From IMG/VR virus record IMGVR_UViG_3300017963_000207, positions 1 to 64,000 of that record: 64,000 bases of DNA; one strand, given 5' to 3'. Position 1 is the first letter of the stretch. Each line of letters begins with the position of its first letter. A model generated the notes under the pieces. It saw only the letters and a list, made by a program, of their open reading frames with translations, searched no databases and was not told where the DNA came from. Below are positions 57,501 through 64,000 of the stretch, one piece after another. A program made the position numbers and the translations under genes. This DNA comes from a virus.

Positions 57501-59435
57501 GCAATAGTCGGTAACGATTAGTATTCGGCCATCGCCCGGTCTGAAGCAATCACGGTACTCAAAAGCGCGAGGAATCTGCTGCAGGTTTGGCGATCGGCTA
57601 TTATGAGAGAAGACCCCACAAGCCTCATAGCTCTCATCTACGGCGACGGTAATGTCATAGACCTCACGACTTCCGCAAGCGTAGACTTCCTCAATTGTAA
57701 CGTCTTGCTGTCCTTCAGCTGCCTGTAGTGAATAGCCTTGTGGCCTGAGTGAGTCACCAGCGCGAGGTTGTGCAGATCGTTGTTCTTCGGATCCCCGTCT
57801 ATGTGATGGACCGTCAAGTGCTCGGGAATCTCCCCCAAGCCCAACGCTTCGGCCATCACCACGCGATGAACGAATCGCCTCTTGCCATTGTGCAGGCAAG
57901 TCAGATACCCATAGCCGTCGTCGCACAACCCCTTCCAGTTGTGGTGTTGCTCCCCCTTCTTGCCCCACATAGGATTCTGCTCCCCCGTCTTTGATGCCGA
58001 GTAACGCAGAGCTGCTAACGCCTTGCGCTCGGCCTCCGGCATACACGATCGTACCACATGCGACACGTTGTGAAACGTAGTCCCCAGCCTCTCGGCAACC
58101 TCTGTAAGCTTCAACATCTCCGGGCTCCGGTACAGTTCCAGAACATCCCGACGATTCTTCGCGTCCCCTGTCCAAGTCTTTGATACACTCATCTACCATA
58201 CTCCGAACAGACTTCCACTCACCAGTAGAGAGTAGCAATCTGTGGGAGCCCGTGCACTTCAAAACCTCCCCGTTACTAAAACGTACCGAATATATCCTCT
58301 CGGGTTTAAGCCTCCAATGGTTGATGACGGGCTGCCAACGCTCCTTGTGGGTCCATACCTGGTCACCGACAGAGACATCCTCCATCCGCTTCATACCCTC
58401 AGTGGTCCGGATAAGTGTCTCCCCCACTACGCAGCTGTATCGGCCAGCTCCAGTTAGCGGCCAGAAGTCCGTATGGATACGACCCGTCTTCGGATTGATG
58501 TTCTCCAGGTAGTCAGGACCGAAGGAGTCGACACGCTTCGATATCTTGCGGTACTCGATGAAGAGCGGGAAGACCTTATGCTTTGTCGCGATCATCGCAA
58601 TGAGGTCTGACGCCGTGCTCGTCAGACCAAGATTAAGCGGCTTACCGTTCGGCTTGGTCAGCGAGTTAAAGCTCGCGAGCACCTGCTGCGGCGAGCGGTA
58701 GTTGAAGCCCGAGGGAATGCCCGGCAGGCTCAGCAGCCCCTTCGGATGCGGCAGCATCACATCCAGCTTATTGCGCAGCTCCTCTAGCTTACGCTTGTTG
58801 GCCTCCGCTACCTTGAGCCACATCTCGCTATCCAACCGAAAGCCGTTCAGCTCTATCTCCGCCTCGGCGAGAGGGGCCCCGAACTCGATCAAGGCTATAC
58901 GGTTGAGCCCTGCCTTGGCCAGCTTCGGCTTGAGCGCGTCCCGCAGCTCTAGGAGGTACGTCACATCCTCCGCCGCATAGTCTAGCTGCTCTTCCCCAAG
59001 CTCGGCCGCCGACCAGTCCGACCCTCCCATGTCCCCTGTCCCTGGCTCTACCTTGAGCTCTCGGGCATACAGGTCATAAAGGTTGTTCCCCAAAAAGCGG
59101 CCATTGTGGATAATCGCAGAGGCCCGAAAGGTATCGAACACAGGCCACAATTCAATACCGTGGTGAAAGAGTAGCCACTTCTGCTCAAACTTCGCGTTCT
59201 GGATCACCTTAATGGCGGAGCCCTTCAGCGCCTCCACCAACGGCCCCATAGTGCACGTCTTGAACAGGTCAATGACGTAGATACCCTGCCCTGTGTTGAG
59301 CTGCAGCAGCCGTATCTTCCCGTCGCGCGGGTCCAAGGAGGTGGTCTCAATGTCGAGACCCACCACCTTGGCGTTGTCGACCTCGTTGGCTATGGCCCCT
59401 AACCGCTCCGCAGAGGTGACGTATTCATAGCTCAT
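54561..59435 (-). CDS. Family A DNA polymerase (PolA-like) with three inteins
   Basis: 1624-aa precursor; exteins 589 aa. 3'-5' exonuclease at the N-terminus (VGLDIETTSLDP, exo I; IQNAKFEQKWLL, exo II; DYAAEDVTYLL, exo III). Polymerase motifs: TGAGRYS|SRSPNLQQIP (intein 1 after S334), LIVTDY|SQIELRLAA, motif A (intein 2 after Y644), KAQRQAAKPVNFGLIYG, motif B intact, N|TPIQGSGADGLK (intein 3 after N1196), VHDEIVVE, motif C. All inteins sit in the active site region. No 5'-3' exonuclease domain. ATGA-coupled to the winged-helix gene. Replicates the phage genome. Confidence 0.95.
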   Translation of the reverse strand: MSYEYVTSAERLGAIANEVDNAKVVGLDIETTSLDPRDGKIRLLQLNTGQGIYVIDLFKTCTMGPLVEALKGSAIKVIQNAKFEQKWLLFHHGIELWPVFDTFRASAIIHNGRFLGNNLYDLYARELKVEPGTGDMGGSDWSAAELGEEQLDYAAEDVTYLLELRDALKPKLAKAGLNRIALIEFGAPLAEAEIELNGFRLDSEMWLKVAEANKRKLEELRNKLDVMLPHPKGLLSLPGIPSGFNYRSPQQVLASFNSLTKPNGKPLNLGLTSTASDLIAMIATKHKVFPLFIEYRKISKRVDSFGPDYLENINPKTGRIHTDFWPLTGAGRYSCVVGETLIRTTEGMKRMEDVSVGDQVWTHKERWQPVINHWRLKPERIYSVRFSNGEVLKCTGSHRLLLSTGEWKSVRSMVDECIKDLDRGREESSGCSGTVPEPGDVEAYRGCREAGDYVSQRVACGTIVYAGGRAQGVSSSALLGIKDGGAESYVGQEGGATPQLEGVVRRRLWVSDLPAQWQEAIRSSRGDGRSVGLGGDSRALDGPSHRRGSEEQRSAQPRAGDSLRPQGYSLQAAEGQQDVTIEEVYACGSREVYDITVAVDESYEACGVFSHNSRSPNLQQIPRAFEYRDCFRPGDGRILIVTDYCVVGGTRVATSEGLVPVENVAVGAEVLVEDGTKHRVSDRISKGVQSVYRIRTKLGYELRATSLHRIRVLDREGAYVWKRLHEIGPSDYVAVQSGRGLSEASSKVVLPPKPSGGVNSKEVRVPGEVSEDLAFFVGYFVGDGNLGSNYLRWVVNAKDPAVHERLLGLCEELFGLRDLHVKEYRGVIETHVNRKQLRDWFVALGVSKGAVPGFLWSSPPRVVGAFLRGLFEADGSAGGDHVKLVSSRRRLIVEVQQLLLALGVLSTRRKERHGEGRRYVGWSLRVPRLFLSRFVETVGFFSWRKQGKLSGLIGRGPVSPTVGSVPNMQERVRELRLEGEVRRLLNNTASLGRSVSFLVAVKLREEHPEVYRELGLSRTVEDGTFFDAVDSIELDGEEDVYDLSVPGPVTYISDGFVSHNSQIELRLAAEVTQDPVLIGIYLRGEDAHRRTASIVAGVPYDEVTKAQRQAAKPVNFGLIYGLGAAKLVVYSQANYGVTITEAQANKFIKRYFDGYPRVRAWQERSLRDAKRVPYARTLWGRRRYLDPETARNEYFNCLDFETEALTRRGWVRGPDLALGDEILTKNPKTGALEWQAPTDLRVFEPVERELTEFKSKSFHAVSTADHRWLVYNKGARKDMERRTSTLSRHGDDRIHRTGRYEGPESSLLSDDFVELAGWWLTDGGIQKTRRVYDRPGKRGPKPSGVSLKLYQSVRANPYKVACIEALLGRLGMRYSKSENGEAGGRMWYFRHPLNEVLVQLCPGRVLTMDLLNLLTARQCRLLLQTMIGGDGWRSDKTAFVSRSREGAEVFQILCTLCGYVGSIKKRDMRKYRPRSPKLKNVPKGTEHWQVTVLNRDKAQVLKKHVRQLKGVFGIWCPIVPNTFFVARRSGHVFITGNTPIQGSGADGLKRSLRNVYFRLKRFGSRAKMVHMVHDEIVVECDDDEELVAQVKLEVEQAMIEGIQPMMRSVPCVAEGDTGRSWAAH
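54825..55847 (-). mobile_element. DNA polymerase intein 3, in-frame LAGLIDADG, unusual G-N end
   Basis: 341 aa (residues 1197-1537). Block A CLDFETEALTRRGWVRGPDL; block B HAVSTADHRWLVY; endonuclease helices LAGWWLTDGG and LLQTMIGGDGW; end FFVARRSGHVFITGN before Thr+1. The penultimate residue is Gly where His is usual, so splicing chemistry may be slower or use another residue (inference). Inserted in the N^TPIQG motif. Confidence 0.88.
56256..57503 (-). mobile_element. DNA polymerase intein 2, in-frame LAGLIDADG
   Basis: 416 aa (residues 645-1060). Block A CVVGGTRVATSEGLVPVENV; block B YELRATSLHRIRVL; helices FFVGYFVGDGNL and FLRGLFEADGSA; end VYDLSVPGPVTYISDGFVSH-N before Ser+1. Inserted in polymerase motif A, next to the catalytic Asp. 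Complete. Confidence 0.92.
57600..58433 (-). mobile_element. DNA polymerase intein 1 with no in-frame endonuclease
   Basis: 278 aa (residues 335-612). Block A CVVGETLIRTTEGMKRMEDV; block B EVLKCTGSHRLLLS; then STGEWKSVRSMVDE; C-terminal REVYDITVAVDESYEACGVF-SHN before Ser+1. The stretch between (~416-600) is open but low complexity (GGAESYVGQEGGATPQLEG), the shadow of an HNH gene in the +1 frame. The splicing part alone is about 115 aa. No start codon is seen near the C-terminal block, so the precursor must be read straight through. Confidence 0.9.
57638..58192 (-). CDS. HNH homing endonuclease nested in polymerase intein 1 in the +1 frame
   Basis: 184 aa from ATG 58192, with GGAG 8 nt upstream. 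N-terminal HTH (EVAERLGTTFHNVSHVVRSC), then NPMWGKKGEQHHNWKGLCDD, and the HNH_3 core HLTVHHIDGDPKNNDLHNLA (~124-143). It ends at 57638; its last ten codons overlap intein block F (REVYDITVAV). Separate translation unit inside the polymerase gene. The intein frame across it is open but not protein-like. Confidence 0.9.
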   Translation of the reverse strand: MSVSKTWTGDAKNRRDVLELYRSPEMLKLTEVAERLGTTFHNVSHVVRSCMPEAERKALAALRYSASKTGEQNPMWGKKGEQHHNWKGLCDDGYGYLTCLHNGKRRFVHRVVMAEALGLGEIPEHLTVHHIDGDPKNNDLHNLALVTHSGHKAIHYRQLKDSKTLQLRKSTLAEVVRSMTLPSP

Positions 59436-60361
59436 CCTACCGGCTCACTGCTGACGGCTTCTTTGCCCCCGTCCGTCGCCCGATAGGTCCCCTTCCCTAC
59501 CTTCTCGACCAGCGAGCCTCGCACCAGACGCCGCAGAGCGTTTCGCACCCAGCTGTTCGCCTGCCGGCTCGGAACACCCTCAAACACCTCCGCCATCGCC
59601 TTCAGAGTCCGCGGATCGCCCCCGGACAAGGTGCCCAGCACGATCACCTCCTTGGGGTTGAGGTCCGCCGCCTCCAGCTGAAGCGGCTTACCGCTCTGCC
59701 CCGAGGCCGCCTTCTTACCGTTACCCTTTCGAGATGTCTTCTTTGCCTTCGCCTTGGCAGCCTTCGCCTTAGCCGCCTTCGCCTTGGCCTTTGCACGCAG
59801 ACGCCCTCTAGGGCGTGCCTTCCCATTCCCCTTGGCACGTCGGCGCGGCCTAGGCTGCGGGGGCCCCTCTACCTCCTCCACCACAGGCTGTGCACCATCC
59901 GCAACAGTGGCCGCAGCGGGCCCTGGTGCGGCTGCTGGCGCGGCAGGCGGCTCGGGCTCGGGTGCGGCCACCTTCGGCGCGGCTGCTGGCGCGGCAGGCG
60001 GCTCGGGCTCGGGTGCGGCCACCTTCGGCGCGGCTGCTGGCGTGGCAGGCGGCTCGGGCTCGGGTGCGGACACCTTCGGCTCAGCCGTAGGCGTTGGGGG
60101 GGGCACCTCCTTCTCGGGGAGTGCCGTTGCAGCCTCAACAAGCATCACCACATCAAAGGTCTGCGCATCAACCAGCTGGATGGTGGCCTTCTCCCCCTCC
60201 TTGACCACTCGACAAAGACGCCCCTCCTCGCGCCCAACCTCCTTAGCCTTAACCAGCTTTCTCGTCGTGGGGTGGAACTCCTGCACCATCTTCACAGTGA
60301 CCTCGCGGTAGAGTCCCTCACCACACTGTACCGCTACGCGGCGCGTGGTCTCTCGTTCCAT
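59432..60361 (-). CDS. Winged-helix protein with Pro/Ala repeat linker, upstream of DNA polymerase
   Basis: 309 aa from the ATG at 60361 with AGGAGG; an earlier in-frame start is weaker. Beta N-terminal domain (GLYREVTVKMVQEFHPTTRK), then a 17-residue repeat AAPEPEPPAAPAAAPKV x3, a basic Lys/Ala/Arg stretch (KAKAKAAKAKAAKAKAKKTS), and a C-terminal winged helix (~245-305, NPKEVIVLGTLSGGDPRTLK, SWVRNALRRLVRGSLV). ATGA overlap with the polymerase. DNA-binding regulator or replication accessory, driven by the promoter at 60419-60447 (inference). Confidence 0.75.
   Translation of the reverse strand: MERETTRRVAVQCGEGLYREVTVKMVQEFHPTTRKLVKAKEVGREEGRLCRVVKEGEKATIQLVDAQTFDVVMLVEAATALPEKEVPPPTPTAEPKVSAPEPEPPATPAAAPKVAAPEPEPPAAPAAAPKVAAPEPEPPAAPAAAPGPAAATVADGAQPVVEEVEGPPQPRPRRRAKGNGKARPRGRLRAKAKAKAAKAKAAKAKAKKTSRKGNGKKAASGQSGKPLQLEAADLNPKEVIVLGTLSGGDPRTLKAMAEVFEGVPSRQANSWVRNALRRLVRGSLVEKVGKGTYRATDGGKEAVSSEPVG
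59928..60080. repeat. 51-bp tandem repeat, three copies
   Basis: Units begin at 59928, 59979 and 60030 with GCGGCTGCTGG, period 51 bp (17 codons), encoding the Pro/Ala linker of the winged-helix protein. Copies are nearly identical, so recently expanded or converted. Confidence 0.9.
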
Positions 60362-60418
60362 AGATCCTCCTGTCGACTCGCCGTGGTTGTGCGGCAAGTC
60401 TACCCATTAGCACAGGAG

Positions 60419-60447
60419 ATCGTAACAGGCCGAGAGCTTATTGTCAA
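60419..60447 (-). promoter_or_regulatory. sigma70-like promoter TTGACA-17-TACGAT
   Basis: Perfect -35 at 60447-60442, 17-nt spacer, -10 TACGAT at 60424-60419, then a ~50-nt leader with AGGAGG before the winged-helix gene. Best promoter seen in the window; likely early/middle transcription of the polymerase operon by host RNA polymerase. Confidence 0.65.
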
Positions 60448-60454
60448 GGGGCGA

Positions 60455-60895
60455 TCACCGGCTAGCAGCAGCAATTATCTCTGCAGCCTCCTCACGCCAG
60501 CTCTGAGTGACGATGTCCAGGTTCATCGCGGTCTGCAAGGTGCCCGTGTCCGAATACGCCTCGCCTTGCACCTTGCTTATCTCACCAGCCGCCATCTTCT
60601 GGCGCCAGATATTGATGGTGAGTGGCGAGAAGGTGAAAAATATTGGTGGTGTGGTGTCAGTCGGCCTCTCAGCGGACTCCACCACAATCGTACCGTCGGG
60701 GCGCTCCTCCACGATATCCCCTACCACCGAGGAACCTCCCATCCCCGCGCCCGACAGATTCAGATACCTGTACCGGGCCTGACGGCCTCCAGGGTAGACG
60801 TCGAAGCCCTCCACCACACCCGCGACGACCTCCCCTTCGTAGGGCTCGATGCCCGTGTAGGAGAGCACATAAACCTTCTCCAGATCAAATCCCAT
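60455..60895 (-). CDS. Unknown protein downstream of the kinase-like gene
   Basis: 146 aa: MGFDLEKVYVLSYTGIEPYE, GRQARYRYLNLSGAG, GTIVVESAERPTDTTPPIFF, then a helical end (SWREEAAEIIAAASR). Starts 4 nt after the kinase-like gene stop. No family recognised; small beta/alpha protein. Confidence 0.6.
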   Translation of the reverse strand: MGFDLEKVYVLSYTGIEPYEGEVVAGVVEGFDVYPGGRQARYRYLNLSGAGMGGSSVVGDIVEERPDGTIVVESAERPTDTTPPIFFTFSPLTINIWRQKMAAGEISKVQGEAYSDTGTLQTAMNLDIVTQSWREEAAEIIAAASR

Positions 60896-60899
60896 CGTC

Positions 60900-63800
60900 C
60901 TACTCCATCAGAAGGGGCTCGACATACTTCCTGTACATCTCCCCAAGGTTGCGCTCCTCAACCACAAAGTCCTCAATCGGTACCCCGTTGCAAACATTGA
61001 TGCCCGCTGCGCGGCACTTCTCAATAATGACCTGCCTGTACGTCTTCCCGTGGTAGGGGTCGGATATGTCAGTGACCGTACCAGAGCAGGTTATCCGGAG
61101 AATGCTCCGAACCGGGATACCGTAGCGGACCGCAGACTCCGTGGTCTTGTTCTGCGCCGACGTCTCAAGGTCGTTTATCGCGCCCTCGATGTTCAAACGC
61201 TCCCGCCAATACATACCATCCTTCGGACCCGACCGTTGCGGCGCCGTTATCCCAAAGTCGTCGCCGATCAGAAAGTAATAATCTAAGCGGCCGATCTCCC
61301 GCGGGTGGATGAGCGCCTGAGCACCTCCTCTCGATGCCCAAGGCATACCCGCGCCGGACCCCGCATTAGACGAAAGCTTCTTCTTCGTGACGATGTAGTT
61401 GAGCGCCTGGTCCGCTCCCCCCGTCTTCGTATCATCGTTCTCAGACGTCGCCCCAACGCGCCCAATACCCTGCGTAGCCCGCTGATTCGCGCTGATAATC
61501 CCAGCAGTCAGAATCGAGTGCACAAACTCGTAGTTGATGCCCTGCACGGCAAAGCGATAGCCCTGCTCATATAGGCGCTTATAGCGTCCCTTGTCGACGA
61601 AGCAGGTGTAGCCGGGAAACACCTCCTCCTCGACAACCTCGTTCAAGTTAACATCCACGCCCGATGCCGCAATGAACTCCTTGATCTTCGCAGGCGTCTT
61701 CAGCTCCTTCGGCATCGTCGCCCCGTAATAGCTGTCCGACAGCGCATCTGCCGTCTGAGGTGCGACAGACCAGAGCACCTGCATCAGCTTGCGATACTCC
61801 TTCTCCTCTGGCGTAGCATTGCGCAGCAGCTCCCCAGACAGACCAGGCTTTACCGCCTCCAGAAGACGCTTCAGCGCCTCGTGAGGCGTCTCGCCCGCCT
61901 TCGGGCGCACGCGTGCCCACACACCACCCTGCCACGCATAGCAACCCTGCTTCATCCAGTAGCCTGGGACCTTAAGCTTGTCGCCGACCTCTAGGTCCCC
62001 TGTGGGCCTGTTGTTCCGTAGGCGTAGCGCCTGCTCCGTCGTGTTGTGCTGGCGCGCAACATACTGCCAAGCAGTAAGCGACACCTTGGGGGCGCCCCAG
62101 ACACCCGCGTTGATAATGTCGGTACCCTCCCGCCCAAAGTCCGACGCCTTAACCTTGTGGTTCTTCTCTTTGATCCGGTCTGCCTTCGCGATATGAAGCT
62201 CCGAGCCCTGGTCCGACCAGTACACAGTAGTGATTGGTTGGCTATGATGCTGTCCAGTCGCCACAAAGGCATCCAAGCTGTCGTCAAAGTTGTTCGGAGG
62301 CGTTGGGGCGGCTGACAGGCGGAAGCTGCCGTCCGTGCCGCCATGCCCCGTAAGCAGCTCTCCCCACACGTTAGGCCGCAGCTTGAGAGCAAACTCGTAG
62401 TAGAGCCCCTGAGTATCTTTCCACTTCCTAACGGTAAGATTGTTGCCCTCGACCGCTGCACCATCCGACTCGAAGCGCACACCAGAACGCCCGAGGTTCA
62501 TCTTGTGCACCTCCGCGAGGTCTGCCGCGTTAGCCCTGGCGGGCGGATGGGCAATATCGTCCGGGAAGTACAAAGGTACCGGCGGGGTCGGACCTACCGG
62601 AGACGTCACATTGAACGGCTCGACCGGAACATCCATCTTCACGGAGGCTCCCTCAAAGGCCGCCTTGTCGATTAGAACGTGCGTGTAGTAGCTGCCCGTT
62701 ACAAGGCCGTGCGCCGTATCGTACGAGATACCCAGCTCCGTACAGATATCCTTGAGCCGCTGCTTCGGGTCCGGCGCATCATTAGTGATGCACAGCAGCA
62801 GCTTCGACGGCTCGGTGTTGTGCTGCTTGGTCTTGACAGTAACGCCGAGATCACTCCCTTGCTTGGTCAGATACTCGGAGGATGAGAAGGTCTTCTCAAT
62901 AACAGAGGGGCCCTCGACGGGCTCGTCAGGCACCTGCCAGCCGCCTGCAAAGGTGAATTGCCCTGTGTCCTTCTTCCCCGTCCGCTCGCGGTACATGAGC
63001 GTGATGAAGGTCTCAAAGTCCCTCCGCAGATCAAGCTTTCGGCGGCGCGCCCGCTGGAGGAACTTGCGCTGCTCCGCCGGCTTGCCGGGCCAATACGACT
63101 CCGCATAGGGGCGCAGCATCTTGATAAACTTCGCCGTGGGGATGGCCTGCAGCTTCATAACGGTTTTCTCGATCCTACTTAGATCGAGATCGAAGTCATT
63201 ATTCCGCCACCCTACCCACAGCTTGTTGTAGACACTCCCAACGTTGTTGGGGTCGTACTTCCCAGTTAGCTCATCCTTACCCAGGAACAGGTAGCATTGC
63301 TCCTTATCGACACCCTGCACCGTGCCGTCCGCCAGACGGATAAACTGCCCCCCATGATTGTCGTTCTGCGACATCAGCCAATCGACCACCTGCTCCTGAA
63401 CGAGGTAAGAGCGGTCTGCCGCCGATAGCTCCGTAGCCGGGTGCTTGTATTGCTGCTCCAAGGTGGGGTTGGTGCTGTCCAGCTCTACTAGCGGCTGCAG
63501 CGTGCCCACGTGGCCGCGAAGCTTGATCACCCCGACGGGGATAGCATCTGGGTTGACCGTCTTGGCCACCTCGTAGAATATCTGCTGAGCTGCTGCCGCG
63601 AAGGGTTTGATCTCCTTGTTCCAACCCTTTGTGATGGCCGGCTTGAACATCCACCGCTTACCGGTCTTCTTATCGGTGTAGATGTATTTCTCGCCCGCGC
63701 CGCCGAGGATGCTCTTGGCGCTCTTCCCCTCGTCTAGGTCCTTCTTCTTAGGCAGCTGCGGCAGCTTCGGCATCGCCAGGACGACCTCCTCAGCTGACAG

Positions 63801-64000
63801 GGAGACCGGCGGCAATGCCGTGGAAGGCCCAGGCTCAGGGAGAACCTCGGGCAGCGGGTAGGTAGCTGTGGGTCCTGGAGGCGGCGCAGAGACTGGTACC
63901 TCTTCCCCGGCCTCATCCGTCACATCCTTGTAGTTGCCCGTGCTGACAATGTGCAGCTTAACCTTCGCCGGCTTGGTCGGGTCCGCCGTGTCGTAGATGG
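60900..64000 (-). CDS. Giant kinase-like/LysM protein, 5' end cut by the window
   Basis: The frame runs open through the right edge (KVKLHIVSTGNYKD precedes the GTG at 63923), so the start is outside; about 1033 codons are present. Pro-rich linker, then a HipA/PI3K-like kinase fold: glycine loop ILGGAGEKYIY, Lys in WMFKPA, and the active site WLMSQNDNHGGQF with GVDKEQC near 63380-63290. Middle beta region, LysM-like unit (AWQYVARQHNTTEQALRLRN, ~61960-62070), then a C-terminal domain (YEFVHSILTAGIISANQRAT; GGADQALNYIVTKKKLS) of uncertain type, possibly ADP-ribosyltransferase-like. May be a virion-borne effector that modifies host proteins (inference). Confidence 0.7.
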   Translation of the reverse strand, partial: IYDTADPTKPAKVKLHIVSTGNYKDVTDEAGEEVPVSAPPPGPTATYPLPEVLPEPGPSTALPPVSLSAEEVVLAMPKLPQLPKKKDLDEGKSAKSILGGAGEKYIYTDKKTGKRWMFKPAITKGWNKEIKPFAAAAQQIFYEVAKTVNPDAIPVGVIKLRGHVGTLQPLVELDSTNPTLEQQYKHPATELSAADRSYLVQEQVVDWLMSQNDNHGGQFIRLADGTVQGVDKEQCYLFLGKDELTGKYDPNNVGSVYNKLWVGWRNNDFDLDLSRIEKTVMKLQAIPTAKFIKMLRPYAESYWPGKPAEQRKFLQRARRRKLDLRRDFETFITLMYRERTGKKDTGQFTFAGGWQVPDEPVEGPSVIEKTFSSSEYLTKQGSDLGVTVKTKQHNTEPSKLLLCITNDAPDPKQRLKDICTELGISYDTAHGLVTGSYYTHVLIDKAAFEGASVKMDVPVEPFNVTSPVGPTPPVPLYFPDDIAHPPARANAADLAEVHKMNLGRSGVRFESDGAAVEGNNLTVRKWKDTQGLYYEFALKLRPNVWGELLTGHGGTDGSFRLSAAPTPPNNFDDSLDAFVATGQHHSQPITTVYWSDQGSELHIAKADRIKEKNHKVKASDFGREGTDIINAGVWGAPKVSLTAWQYVARQHNTTEQALRLRNNRPTGDLEVGDKLKVPGYWMKQGCYAWQGGVWARVRPKAGETPHEALKRLLEAVKPGLSGELLRNATPEEKEYRKLMQVLWSVAPQTADALSDSYYGATMPKELKTPAKIKEFIAASGVDVNLNEVVEEEVFPGYTCFVDKGRYKRLYEQGYRFAVQGINYEFVHSILTAGIISANQRATQGIGRVGATSENDDTKTGGADQALNYIVTKKKLSSNAGSGAGMPWASRGGAQALIHPREIGRLDYYFLIGDDFGITAPQRSGPKDGMYWRERLNIEGAINDLETSAQNKTTESAVRYGIPVRSILRITCSGTVTDISDPYHGKTYRQVIIEKCRAAGINVCNGVPIEDFVVEERNLGEMYRKYVEPLLME

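Noticed and set aside
1-64000. CRISPR arrays, insertion sequences, transposases, lysogeny genes
   Set aside because: No spaced direct repeats of CRISPR type, no DDE transposase or integrase motifs. HTH motifs seen belong to endonucleases or small regulators.

Overview
The window is a contiguous piece of a large, GC-rich, tailed bacteriophage genome with a contractile tail (myovirus). Almost every gene lies on the minus strand, so the biological order runs from 64000 down to 1. The head genes (portal, prohead protease/scaffold, major capsid) and tail genes (sheath, gp19-like tube, gp25, gp6/J-like wedge, gp53-like, gp5-like spike) follow the T4-type plan. No integrase, repressor, transposase or CRISPR array was seen, so a lytic phage is most likely. 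The host cannot be named from sequence. GC-rich coding, frequent GTG starts and AGGAGG ribosome sites fit a GC-rich bacterial host.

Layout, in transcription order. 64000-60455: a very large kinase-like/LysM protein, cut by the window edge, and a small unknown gene. 60447-54561: a good sigma70-like promoter, a winged-helix protein with a repetitive linker, then a family A DNA polymerase carrying three inteins. 54526-50785: small accessory genes, many with CxxC zinc ribbons, plus a truncated terminase ATPase paralogue. 50715-49885: a tRNA cluster invaded by an HNH endonuclease. 49830-45357: small-terminase candidate, large terminase with an intein, and a small gene. 45356-44977: a 380-nt non-coding stretch with strong RNA-like folding. 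44976-35169: portal with two inteins, head core genes, fused prohead protease/scaffold, major capsid. 34969-29888: head-tail connector genes. 29856-10973: sheath, tube genes, tail assembly chaperones with a -1 frameshift, tape measure. 10971-1: baseplate hub, spike, wedge and fibre genes.

The outstanding feature is saturation with homing elements: six inteins (portal x2, large terminase x1, DNA polymerase x3), four with in-frame LAGLIDADG endonucleases, plus nine other endonuclease genes of HNH, LAGLIDADG and PD-(D/E)XK type. Two inteins are unusual. In the terminase intein and in the first polymerase intein no endonuclease is read in the intein frame. A complete endonuclease gene with its own ribosome site is instead nested in the +1 frame (a PD-(D/E)XK enzyme with NUMOD3-like repeats in one, an HNH enzyme in the other). 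The intein frame stays open through it, and both nested genes end inside the DNA that encodes intein block F. This overprinted arrangement, found twice with unrelated nucleases, is the best candidate for an undescribed system.

Other notable items: a LAGLIDADG endonuclease that split the tail tube gene and left a 5' remnant beside a synonymously recoded new 5' end; a truncated terminase paralogue with a changed Walker B motif; two tRNAs with leucine anticodons but short variable loops; a tRNA broken into two halves around an HNH gene; repeated TACCTC/GAGGTA inverted repeats in tail-gene leaders; and three copies of the palindrome CGACCACGTGGTCG.
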